Assembly: GCA_947500275.1 (NCBI GenBank)
Contig: CANMSW010000068.1
Location: 1-9,789, forward strand
DNA length: 9,789 nt
Source of the DNA: Bacteriovoracaceae bacterium
Lineage (GTDB): Bacteria > Bdellovibrionota > UBA1018
Direction of reading: 5' to 3'
Within the stretch, counting starts at the first letter, position 1, and each line of letters opens with the position of its first letter. The notes under the pieces are model-generated. The model was not told the DNA's origin and did no database searches. It worked only from the letters and a program-made list of their open reading frames with translations. Below are positions 1-6,705 of the stretch, in pieces. The position numbers and the translations under genes were made by a program.

Positions 1-34
1 CGAACCCATCAAATGATACCCTCTTCGAGTAGGA

Positions 35-55
35 TGGCTTCATGCGATGAAGCTA
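35..55. promoter_or_regulatory. inverted repeat upstream of the deacetylase gene
   Basis: The arms GCTTCAT (37-43) and ATGAAGC (47-53) are perfectly complementary around a 3-base centre. One G-T wobble and one T-A pair extend the stem to 9 bp. If the deacetylase starts at GTG 83, this dyad lies in its leader or promoter region and could be an operator or an RNA hairpin. If translation starts at ATG 47, that start codon lies inside the right arm. No T-run follows, so it is not an intrinsic terminator. Its function is inference. Confidence 0.35.
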
Positions 56-82
56 AATCGACTCTCAAGAGAGGAATATCGA

Positions 83-1366
83 GTGGGTTCAATCATCAGA
101 AAAAACATCTTCACTCTTATCTCATTGCCTTGGGCACTCCAGGCCTGCTCGACTTCAGCACCTTTCGCTACCGTTTCGAATTCACCTCCTCAGGCAAGTC
201 GAGCTATCGCATCGATCAGCGATCTCGATCAAACTCTCGGGCAAATCGCAGACACGCATGTCCTCGCTGCTCGCTACCTCCGAGAGTTCGATGAACTCAT
301 CAAAAATCCAGCGACTCGTCAGGAGGCCCTCGAATCAGAAGTCTACGCGAGGCTCATGGCGATCCGCATGATTCGTGAGAGCGCCGTCGCAAACCTTGAA
401 GCGTTTAATCAAGATCCTGTAAAAGTGATTCCGAGCGACAAACTTCAAGAGCGTATTCAGGCCCGGGTCGAGACTCGTGGACTGCGCGGAACTTTAGGAC
501 GACTCACTTCGCGTACTCTCTCCGAGGGACTCGGCACGCCGATTAATCCAACGGAGTGGACCTCCCTTCAGAAGCAACTCACCCCGGCCATTACTTCTCA
601 GAACTGGAGAGCTCAACTTGAGCGCCCGGAACTGTTGGACCAGGTCAATGAGCTCGCCCGTGCCTGGCGAGAAGATCAAAGCTCCCGGCGTGAACCCCAG
701 TCCGAAGTGAAACTCAAAAAAATTGAGCCGGGCACCGGGCGCACCGGAAATGTGGTGGGCTGGGAATATCCGGAAAACACCTGGAGCCTGACTTTTGATG
801 ATGGTCCGGGAACGACTTCGACCGATGCAGTCCTGAGTAATCTGTCAGCAGCTGGCATCAAGGCCACGTTCTTCCAAGTGACCAACATGCTCCTGAAAAA
901 TACCGATCGTGCAAGCGCAGTCCGTGAGGCGGGGATGGAACTGGCAAACCACTCTTGGACGCACGCGAATCTCCCACGCGTCGGGCAAACCCAGCTTCAG
1001 CGAGAAATCCGAGACTCTACTGCTGAAATTCTCCGAATCCATGGGGTCAGACCTAAGCTCTTCCGCCTCCCTTATGGCTCGGGTGTCAATACCCCCACCA
1101 TCCGATCCCTGATGGCAGGTGAAAACCTGGTCCACGTTTTCTGGAACGTCGACACACTGGACTGGCAGGACAAGAATTCGGCCTCAGTCGCGCGCCGGGC
1201 CATTGGCCAAATCACCGATCAGAAAAAAGGCGTCATTCTCTTTCACGACGTTCACGCTCACACCCCCGAGGCAGCGCGCCTCGTGATCGAGCACCTGAAA
1301 AAGCTGAATACCCGTTTCTTGACCGTTGGGCAGGCGATCGAAGAGATCAACGCGCACCGCGAATAA
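83..1366 (+). CDS. polysaccharide deacetylase (NodB/CE4 family) lipoprotein
   Basis: Predicted metal-dependent deacetylase that removes acetyl groups from N-acetylated sugars in a polysaccharide such as peptidoglycan or chitin; the substrate cannot be read from sequence. The C-terminal ~190 residues carry all NodB motifs (numbered from GTG 83): TFDDGP with D239/D240, NHSWTH with metal ligands H290 and H294, RLPYG near 328-332, a WNVDTLDW segment, and FHDVH with H388. The N-terminus is a lipoprotein signal: basic RK, a hydrophobic stretch, then LQAC with C22 as the lipidated cysteine, so the protein is probably periplasmic and membrane-anchored. Residues ~35-215 are a largely helical, charged region I do not recognise. 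GTG 83 is preferred because GAGGA lies 8 nt upstream and it gives a normal short signal peptide. In-frame ATG 47 would add 12 residues and make the n-region long and acidic. CE4 enzymes modify prey wall in Bdellovibrio, but nothing here proves that role. Confidence 0.9.
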   Translation: MGSIIRKNIFTLISLPWALQACSTSAPFATVSNSPPQASRAIASISDLDQTLGQIADTHVLAARYLREFDELIKNPATRQEALESEVYARLMAIRMIRESAVANLEAFNQDPVKVIPSDKLQERIQARVETRGLRGTLGRLTSRTLSEGLGTPINPTEWTSLQKQLTPAITSQNWRAQLERPELLDQVNELARAWREDQSSRREPQSEVKLKKIEPGTGRTGNVVGWEYPENTWSLTFDDGPGTTSTDAVLSNLSAAGIKATFFQVTNMLLKNTDRASAVREAGMELANHSWTHANLPRVGQTQLQREIRDSTAEILRIHGVRPKLFRLPYGSGVNTPTIRSLMAGENLVHVFWNVDTLDWQDKNSASVARRAIGQITDQKKGVILFHDVHAHTPEAARLVIEHLKKLNTRFLTVGQAIEEINAHRE

Positions 1367-1384
1367 ATCAGCCCTCGAACAAAC

Positions 1385-1425
1385 CTCCTGCGGGCCAGCT
1401 TGTCCGAAAGCCGGGCCCGTGGGAG
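1385..1425 (+). promoter_or_regulatory. RNA hairpin covering the gpmI ribosome binding site
   Basis: The arms 1385-1396 (CTCCTGCGGGCC) and 1414-1425 (GGCCCGTGGGAG) pair over 12 bp with two adjacent wobble pairs. Inside them, 1398-1401 and 1408-1411 form four more pairs around a 6-nt loop. The 3' arm contains GGGAG, the only plausible Shine-Dalgarno for the ATG at 1441. The structure would hide the site unless opened by ribosomes, a ligand or temperature. No U-run follows, which argues against a terminator for the upstream gene. The pairing is visible in the sequence; a regulatory effect is inference. Confidence 0.4.
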
Positions 1426-1440
1426 AGTTCAAAACTAATC

Positions 1441-3045
1441 ATGACCTCTCTGAACACACAGCGAACTCCTCCAAAAAATCGAGCAATCCTCATTATTCTC
1501 GACGGTTTTGGGATCGGTAAAACTTCGGCGTTCAATGCGATCGGCAACGCGAAGATGCCGTTTTATCGAGAAGTCCTGATGAAATACCCCCACTCCCAAC
1601 TCCTCACTCACGGGGCCGCGGTGGGGCTACCCGATGGGATCATGGGAAATTCTGAAGTGGGCCACACGACGATGGGCGCAGGGCGCATCATCTATCAAGA
1701 TCTCACTCGGATTTCGAAATCGATTCAGGACCGGGAGTTCAATCGGAACATGATTTTGCGACAGACCCTCGAGGCCGGAGCACGGGCCACGGGGCGAGTC
1801 CATTTAATGGGGCTCCTCAGTGATGGAGGCGTCCATAGCCACATGGACCATCTTCTTTCACTTTTAGATCTTTGCGTTGAACTGCAGGTTCCGCAGGTTT
1901 TCGTTCATGCTTTCCTCGATGGCCGTGACACCCCGCCAGACTCCTCGCCCAAGTACCTCGCAATGCTTCAGCGGCATCCCGCTTTCGGGCCACTCGGAGT
2001 AGGGGCCACTAAAGCCTTTGCAGCCTCCCTCTCCGGCAGATACTTCGCCATGGATCGCGATCAGCGCTGGGACCGAGTCGAGAAAGCTTGGAATGTCCTC
2101 ACCGGACAGACAACTCCCCTTCAAGTATCGCCTCTCCAAGCCGTCCAGGCGTCTTACGCGCTCGGAAAAACGGATGAGTTTGTAGAGCCAATTCTGCTCA
2201 ATCCAGTCGGCGCCCTGCGCGAAGGAGACTCAGTCGTTTTCTTTAACTACCGAGCGGACCGCGCACGCGAGCTCAGTGAAGTGATATCAACCGACGATTT
2301 TCATGGCTTCACTCGAAAGGTACGTCCGAAGCTTTCGGCATTTTGCGGCATGACGGTCTATGATCGTTCCCTCCCTCTGCCTGCGGCTTTCGGGCCCCAA
2401 AATCTAGATCATATTTTTGGGGAGTGGATCGACGAGCGGCATTTAAGACAATTCCGAATCGCAGAAACCGAGAAGTACGCGCACGTCACTTTCTTCTTCA
2501 ATGGCGGCCGCGAGAGCCAGTTTCCGGGCGAGGACCGTTTGGTCATCCCGTCTCCTAAGGATGTGCCCACCTACGACCTCAAGCCCGAGATGAGCGCCCA
2601 GCAAGTAGCCGAAGAAGCAGAGCGCAGGATCCTCTCCGGGCAGTACGATTTTGTGCTGATGAACTTCGCAAACGCCGACATGGTCGGCCATACGGGGAAC
2701 TACGAAGCGACCGTGCGCGCGATGGAAACGCTCGATCGTTGCTTGGCTCGTGTCGTGGGGGCCGCTGAAAAAAACGGCTACCACGTTCTGCTCACGGCCG
2801 ATCACGGAAACGCCGAAGAAATGTGCGACCACGAAGGGCGCCCACACACACAACATACCTTGAATCCGGTGCCGGCGATTTGGGTCGCACCCCAGTCTGC
2901 CATTGCCCCGCAGTCTTCCCGCATCGCCCTTCGGGACGGCGGACTCCAAGATATCATGCCAACCCTTTGCGATATCATGGGACTTCCGCTCCCGAGAGAA
3001 GTCACCGGGAAATCCCTGATTCCCCCAGGCGCACTCCTGGGCTGA
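1441..3045 (+). CDS. gpmI: 2,3-bisphosphoglycerate-independent phosphoglycerate mutase
   Basis: Interconverts 3-phosphoglycerate and 2-phosphoglycerate in the cytosol in lower glycolysis and gluconeogenesis, through a phosphoserine intermediate and two Mn ions; alkaline phosphatase superfamily. All family landmarks are present: LDGFG with metal ligand D21, GNSEVGH with nucleophile S71, SDGGVHSH with H132, FLDGRDTPP at ~157-166, FFNYRADRARE in the middle, ADMVGHTGN with D413 and H417, TADHGNAE with D454 and H455, and RPHTQHT with H469/H472. At 534 residues it is slightly longer than the usual ~510, partly because of a polar N-terminal leader before the first strand. The ATG at 1441 is the start that keeps that strand; its Shine-Dalgarno (GGGAG) is about 15 nt away and lies within a hairpin. 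pfkA follows after 24 nt, so the two are probably co-transcribed. Confidence 0.97.
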   Translation: MTSLNTQRTPPKNRAILIILDGFGIGKTSAFNAIGNAKMPFYREVLMKYPHSQLLTHGAAVGLPDGIMGNSEVGHTTMGAGRIIYQDLTRISKSIQDREFNRNMILRQTLEAGARATGRVHLMGLLSDGGVHSHMDHLLSLLDLCVELQVPQVFVHAFLDGRDTPPDSSPKYLAMLQRHPAFGPLGVGATKAFAASLSGRYFAMDRDQRWDRVEKAWNVLTGQTTPLQVSPLQAVQASYALGKTDEFVEPILLNPVGALREGDSVVFFNYRADRARELSEVISTDDFHGFTRKVRPKLSAFCGMTVYDRSLPLPAAFGPQNLDHIFGEWIDERHLRQFRIAETEKYAHVTFFFNGGRESQFPGEDRLVIPSPKDVPTYDLKPEMSAQQVAEEAERRILSGQYDFVLMNFANADMVGHTGNYEATVRAMETLDRCLARVVGAAEKNGYHVLLTADHGNAEEMCDHEGRPHTQHTLNPVPAIWVAPQSAIAPQSSRIALRDGGLQDIMPTLCDIMGLPLPREVTGKSLIPPGALLG

Positions 3046-3069
3046 ATGTAGTTTTGAGAGGATACAGAA

Positions 3070-4071
3070 ATGCTACAGATCCCACACCTACCAGAAACCC
3101 GTAAACTAAAAGCCCTCGCGGTCCTGACAAGCGGTGGCGATGCCCCCGGAATGAACGCGGCTATTCGCGCGGTGGTTCGCTACGCAATCGCAAAGGATTG
3201 TGCCGTATACGGCGTGACTAAAGGATACAGTGGACTGCTTGAAGGCCAGATTCAACCCATGGAAGCCTCGAGTGTAGCGAACATCATCCAGCGCGGGGGA
3301 ACGATCCTCAAAACTGACCGTTGCGAGGCTTTTTTCAGGAAAGCTGTTCGGAGAGAAGCAGCCCATATTCTTCAACGTAAAGGGATTGAAGGATTAGTCG
3401 TCATCGGTGGCGATGGTTCTTTTACGGGCGCGCACCTCATGGAGAACGAAACCGGCTTTCCAACGATCGGAATCCCCGGGACCATCGATAATGATATTGC
3501 CGGCACCGAGGATACGATTGGATTCGACACGGCCGTCAATACGGCAGTGGATGCGATCGACCGCATTCGAGACACGGCGAGCTCGCACGATCGCATTTTC
3601 GTCGTGGAAGTCATGGGCAGAAGCTCGGGATATATAGCATTACAGACCGGGATCGGCGGTGGCGCGGAAACGGTTTTGGTTCCCGAGCGAAAAATCCCAG
3701 TTTCAAAGATTTGTGACACGATCGAACGCGGCATTCGCCGCGGAAAAACCAGCAGCATCATCGTCCTTGCGGAAGGACGTACACCTGGAAATGCCCAGGT
3801 TTTGGCTCAAAAACTCGAGGATCGGGGATACGCCACGAAAGTCTGTATTTTGGGCCACACGCAGCGAGGGGGCACCCCCACTGCTCATGACCGAATGCTC
3901 GCCTCTGCGATGGGCGCGTCGGCCGTCGCTCACCTCATGGCAGGTCACTCGAACTCAATGATTGGATGCCGCGATAACCGCATACAACTCGTGCCCTTCA
4001 AAGACGTGATCGGAGGGAAGAAAACCCTCTCCACTGCTCTTCTTGATCTGGGAGCGGTTCTCGCGACCTGA
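3070..4071 (+). CDS. pfkA: ATP-dependent 6-phosphofructokinase
   Basis: Phosphorylates fructose 6-phosphate to fructose 1,6-bisphosphate, the committed step of glycolysis, in the cytosol, normally as a tetramer. The 333 residues match the ~320-residue bacterial group A enzyme plus a short N-terminal extension. Visible motifs are LTSGGDAPGMNAAIR near the N-terminus, the nucleotide-binding GGDGS (G113-S117), the catalytic PGTIDND with D140 as expected base, VEVMGRSSGY for sugar-phosphate binding, and LGHTQRGG further on. Glycine in GGDGS and in PGTIDND, where pyrophosphate-dependent enzymes have aspartate and lysine, indicates ATP as phosphate donor. The start at 3070 is supported by GAGAGGA 7 nt upstream. 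It follows gpmI closely, giving a small glycolytic operon. A 6-bp inverted repeat at 3024-3041 spans the end of gpmI but has no adjacent U-run. Confidence 0.97.
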   Translation: MLQIPHLPETRKLKALAVLTSGGDAPGMNAAIRAVVRYAIAKDCAVYGVTKGYSGLLEGQIQPMEASSVANIIQRGGTILKTDRCEAFFRKAVRREAAHILQRKGIEGLVVIGGDGSFTGAHLMENETGFPTIGIPGTIDNDIAGTEDTIGFDTAVNTAVDAIDRIRDTASSHDRIFVVEVMGRSSGYIALQTGIGGGAETVLVPERKIPVSKICDTIERGIRRGKTSSIIVLAEGRTPGNAQVLAQKLEDRGYATKVCILGHTQRGGTPTAHDRMLASAMGASAVAHLMAGHSNSMIGCRDNRIQLVPFKDVIGGKKTLSTALLDLGAVLAT

Positions 4072-4120
4072 CGCCCGATCATCCGGAATTCGGTCATCCG
4101 CCGAAAAAAGCGCATGGATC

Positions 4121-4136
4121 GCCCCTAAAAAGGGGC
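4121..4136 (+). terminator. short GC-rich hairpin between pfkA and comF
   Basis: GCCCCT (4121-4126) and AGGGGC (4131-4136) form a perfect 6-bp stem with an AAAA loop. The nearest T-rich stretch, TCTTTT at 4151-4156, lies 14 nt downstream, so this is not a canonical intrinsic terminator. It may reduce read-through from pfkA into comF or simply structure the leader. Low certainty. Confidence 0.25.
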
Positions 4137-4146
4137 TGCCCGTGGG

Positions 4147-4170
4147 CGCGTCTTTTGCTCAGAAGGCGCG
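4147..4170 (+). promoter_or_regulatory. RNA hairpin covering the comF ribosome binding site
   Basis: Bases 4147-4156 pair with 4161-4170 over 10 bp, including two T-G wobbles, around a GCTC tetraloop, ending one base before the ATG at 4172. The 3' arm contains AGAAGG, the Shine-Dalgarno of comF, so translation may be limited unless the stem opens. A competing GCCC/GGGC pairing at 4138-4147 shares base 4147. The pairing is read directly; the regulatory role is inference. Confidence 0.35.
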
Positions 4171-4171
4171 A

Positions 4172-4939
4172 ATGTCCTCCACTCCCACCCTGCTTGAGAC
4201 CGCGGCTCGCCTCTTCTTCGTTTGCATCGGATGTAAAATCGGGCCTCCCGCTGAAGGCCCTTTTTGCGACTCCTGTACCCGGGTGCTCACGCGCGCGCCT
4301 TCTCTCTGCCCTACGTGCTGGTTACCCCACCCGATTGAAAGCGGAGGATCCTGTCGTTTCTCAAGCCGCAGGATGACAAACGAAGAACTCCCGCCGCCGC
4401 TCTTCGCGCTCCTGAACGCTAACCCGCGAACCCTTGGAATCCTGAAAGCATGGAAAACCGGGGACCTTTGGGGAGCCACTGATCGATATCTCTTCAAGAA
4501 AATGCGGGAACTCGCGCCCGAGCTAGAGGTCCACATCCGAAACGTTATCCAACCCGACTGGATCGTACCTGTTCCTCAGCCTCCCCTGCGGCGCTTTGAA
4601 CTTCATGGTGGCAGCACGCTACGACTGGCCCGAGCTTGGTCCGGGATCACAGGCCGCCCTTGGGTGGATCTCCTGGCGCCGGTTTTCGAGGGCGCGACGC
4701 GCACAAAGCAAAGCACGCTCTCCCTCCGCGAGCGCTTCGAGAATCCACTCGAATTCAGAATCCGAACAAGCCGTTCAAGGCTCTGGCTCAAGGGGCACAC
4801 GTCTCCGAGAATCCTACTTGTGGATGATATCGTCACGAGCGGAAGGACTTTGATCACGGCTGGGCAAACCCTTCAGCGCGAGGGCTATCGGATTGCGGGA
4901 TATCTTGCTCTCGGCTGGAGACCGGCCAATCGGCAGTGA
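4172..4939 (+). CDS. comF: ComF-family phosphoribosyltransferase-like protein
   Basis: Member of the ComF group: an N-terminal zinc-ribbon plus a type I phosphoribosyltransferase domain. Homologues are needed for DNA uptake in competent bacteria, but many occur in species without known competence and the substrate is unknown. From ATG 4172 the protein is 255 residues. Zinc-ribbon cysteines form pairs C18/C21, C32/C35 and C46/C49, with C61 after them. VPVPQPPLRR opens the transferase core, a KQSTLSLRERFENP segment fits the family, and the PRPP-binding signature is ILLVDDIVTSGRTL at ~214-227. The usual RGFNQ motif is not recognisable (HGGSTLRLA appears instead). The reading frame opens upstream at 4043 inside pfkA, but ATG 4172 has AGAAGG 5 nt upstream and places the cysteines where the family has them. 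Its last 86 bases overlap the convergent ykgJ gene. Confidence 0.88.
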   Translation: MSSTPTLLETAARLFFVCIGCKIGPPAEGPFCDSCTRVLTRAPSLCPTCWLPHPIESGGSCRFSSRRMTNEELPPPLFALLNANPRTLGILKAWKTGDLWGATDRYLFKKMRELAPELEVHIRNVIQPDWIVPVPQPPLRRFELHGGSTLRLARAWSGITGRPWVDLLAPVFEGATRTKQSTLSLRERFENPLEFRIRTSRSRLWLKGHTSPRILLVDDIVTSGRTLITAGQTLQREGYRIAGYLALGWRPANRQ

Positions 4940-5315
4940 CCAGAGGCCTTAGGCCATGCGCCGCCCGAGCTTCATCACACCGTGAGTTTTTTCGACCGTT
5001 TTCAAAGGAGGCTTCAAAGGCGCGACAGGGGGAGGGTCGATTTCCATAAATGCGGCAACCGACACTCTCGCCAATTTTTCCGGCAAGAGCATCACAGCGC
5101 GGGCGATGCTTAGCCGTCGTTCCCGACATGGCGCGCAGCGTTTCATTCAACTCTTCAAAGTACCCGGGAGGCACAGGATGCCCTGAATCTGCTTTCTCAG
5201 CTTCCCGCCAATAGAACTGAACGCGCCATTTCGCGCAGCAGGCGCCGCAGCGCTGACACGGATGAACAAAGGGGCTTTCCTGCGTTTTTGGAGTCTCGGT
5301 CCTTGAGATTCCCAT
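4854..5315 (-). CDS. YkgJ-family cysteine-cluster protein
   Basis: Small (153-residue) cytosolic protein of the YkgJ/UPF0153 family, thought to bind a zinc or iron-sulfur centre; its biochemical function is unknown. Family signatures are CQRCGACCA (C20, C23, C26, C27), a lone C74, then C87, YGNRPSPCRAFE with C97, and CDEARAAHGL with C113. The start at 5315 has GGAGG 4 nt upstream on the minus strand. It is the last gene of the minus-strand series, 63 nt behind the flavoprotein gene. After the conserved CDEARAAHGL block comes a polar tail of about 30 residues, and that tail is what overlaps the 3' end of comF on the other strand. The family call is firm; no specific role can be read from the sequence. 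Confidence 0.88.
   Translation of the reverse strand: MGISRTETPKTQESPFVHPCQRCGACCAKWRVQFYWREAEKADSGHPVPPGYFEELNETLRAMSGTTAKHRPRCDALAGKIGESVGCRIYGNRPSPCRAFEASFENGRKNSRCDEARAAHGLRPLVTADWPVSSREQDIPQSDSPRAEGFAQP
4975..4992 (+). terminator. weak terminator-like element after comF
   Basis: TCAC (4975-4978) and GTGA (4982-4985) form a 4-bp stem with a 3-nt loop, followed after one base by six T residues (4987-4992), 36 nt past the comF stop and inside the opposing ykgJ gene. The T-run is good but the stem is weak, so this is only a candidate for ending the comF transcript. Confidence 0.22.
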
Positions 5316-5378
5316 CGCCCCTCCAAGAATAGGATGAGGCGATAGGGTTCTGCAAATCGCTGACCGCTTTTATTTTAT

Positions 5379-6689
5379 TTAGGAAAGCGAACTGTTCTGT
5401 TCGCCGACCCACTGCGCATCCGATTCAACGGAGACGAAATCAGGAGGTGACTGCGCCGTGGTTTCCTCTCCTGGAGAAGTCTCCCACTCGCCCGCGAACT
5501 CCAGGAATTTTGCTTCCGCACACCAGTCCGCAAGCTCGGACCGCACAAGGTCCACCGTCTGCGTCCAAGCAATAGAAGGCCCGTACCCGTCGGTGAGGAA
5601 AATCACGCCAGGCATCGACGGCAAGCGAGTGCACTTCTCGGGCGCAGCACCATTGTGACAAACTGTGCTCTCTTCGAATGCGACATGCTCTGACTCTAGG
5701 GTTGCGAGAATCGTATCGACTCCATCCCCAATCCACTCGGGTCCGACGAAAAGCTTTTCGAGCGCTTGCTTCATCCGGCGAAGTTTTTTTGCAATCAGGT
5801 GATTGTCTTCCACTTCGTCCTGCGCAAGAAACGTCGTCCAAACACTGCGCATTCCGCTATCGAAGAAGTAACCCAAAACGTTGCGAGCGGTGTCTTCGCC
5901 CGCTTCCTTATGGAGTGCTGCAAAGAAGCCACATTCGAGGCCCGACTGACCCACCGGGCGATTGTGCCTGAAAACCGCTTGAATCAGGCCCGATGGATTA
6001 CGGCTCCGATTGAAAGGAATGGGCTTAGGCAATCCTTCCATTCCAGCCAACTTCGACCAGCGATCCGCATAGATCACGCGATCAGCGAAAATCTTTTCAC
6101 CTGAACCAAACTTGACGACCCAGCGATTGGACTCGTCATCGCGAACCATTCCCTCGATCGGAAGTCCTTCGTGACGAACAACATTGGGAAGTTCAAGAAC
6201 TCGGGCGCGCAACGAGATTTCCACTTCAGCCAGGTTCATCGCTCCGAAGCGTACTTCATCGAGCGCTACAAATCGGGCTTCCGGAGTCCAAAGAGAATCC
6301 TTGAGCTCAGCCTCACGCTGTTCAAGCGAGGTCATTTTTCGCCAGGATGGCTCGCGAAACGATTTATTACGAAACTCACGAAGCGAGCTGACTCGTTCAG
6401 GGCGAGAGATCTTCAATCCGAACTGGCCCGAAACCCAAGCCAGCGCATCCGCGCACTCTCCTGCGTTCATCGTTGGAAGGGGCGACAGAATCCGAGCCCC
6501 TCCACCGGAAATCCAGGTGACGTGCCAACCCGCTGCTGCGTGAACAGCGGCTGAGGCAAGGGCACTGGCACCATCTCCCACGACGGCGACACAGCGTCCG
6601 GCGAAATCGCCCCTTTGAGCCTTAACCGCCTCTGGGCCGGTCTCAGCTAAGAGTTGATCCTGAACACGAGTAGGGTTGCGTTTTGCCAT
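5379..6689 (-). CDS. uncharacterised Rossmann-fold flavoprotein-like oxidoreductase
   Basis: I do not recognise a named family. Near the N-terminus VAVVGDGASALAS (residues 34-46) is a dinucleotide-binding turn of the GxGxxA kind (G38, G40, A43), followed by a helix and a second strand, HVTWIS. Near the C-terminus GVIFLTDGYG with D367 resembles the second FAD-contacting motif of amine-oxidase or phytoene-desaturase-like flavoproteins, and FADRVIYADRW resembles the strand that precedes it. A redox enzyme using FAD or NAD(P) is therefore likely, but substrate and reaction are unknown. The acidic residue normally ending the second strand is replaced by SGGGAR, so cofactor binding may be altered. 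No signal peptide is seen. ATG 6689 is chosen because GAGGA lies 7 nt upstream; an in-frame GTG at 6704 would add five residues. It starts 16 nt after the lysC stop, so the genes are probably co-transcribed. The last ~45 residues are acidic and low in complexity. Confidence 0.7.
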   Translation of the reverse strand: MAKRNPTRVQDQLLAETGPEAVKAQRGDFAGRCVAVVGDGASALASAAVHAAAGWHVTWISGGGARILSPLPTMNAGECADALAWVSGQFGLKISRPERVSSLREFRNKSFREPSWRKMTSLEQREAELKDSLWTPEARFVALDEVRFGAMNLAEVEISLRARVLELPNVVRHEGLPIEGMVRDDESNRWVVKFGSGEKIFADRVIYADRWSKLAGMEGLPKPIPFNRSRNPSGLIQAVFRHNRPVGQSGLECGFFAALHKEAGEDTARNVLGYFFDSGMRSVWTTFLAQDEVEDNHLIAKKLRRMKQALEKLFVGPEWIGDGVDTILATLESEHVAFEESTVCHNGAAPEKCTRLPSMPGVIFLTDGYGPSIAWTQTVDLVRSELADWCAEAKFLEFAGEWETSPGEETTAQSPPDFVSVESDAQWVGEQNSSLS

Positions 6690-6705
6690 GAGCGAAATCC
6701 TCACT

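Noticed and set aside
2443..2949. 168-codon minus-strand open frame inside gpmI
   Set aside because: It lies wholly over conserved catalytic blocks of gpmI, resembles no family and is best explained as a shadow frame of a GC-rich gene.
3024..3041. CCCAGG/CCTGGG hairpin at the end of gpmI as a terminator
   Set aside because: The stem is only 6 bp, overlaps coding sequence and the nearest T-run is 11 nt away; pfkA follows in the same direction.
3070..4071. Pyrophosphate-dependent phosphofructokinase
   Set aside because: GGDGS and PGTIDND carry the glycines typical of ATP enzymes rather than the Asp and Lys of pyrophosphate enzymes.
5365..5389. CGCTTT/AAAGCG inverted repeat with AT-rich centre at the flavoprotein stop
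   Set aside because: Long loop, weak stem and no U-run on the minus strand; no convincing promoter spacing for ykgJ was found there either.
5440..5841. 133-codon minus-strand frame overlapping the flavoprotein gene
   Set aside because: Same strand, shifted frame, Arg-rich and without motifs; the flavoprotein frame shows recognisable Rossmann features.
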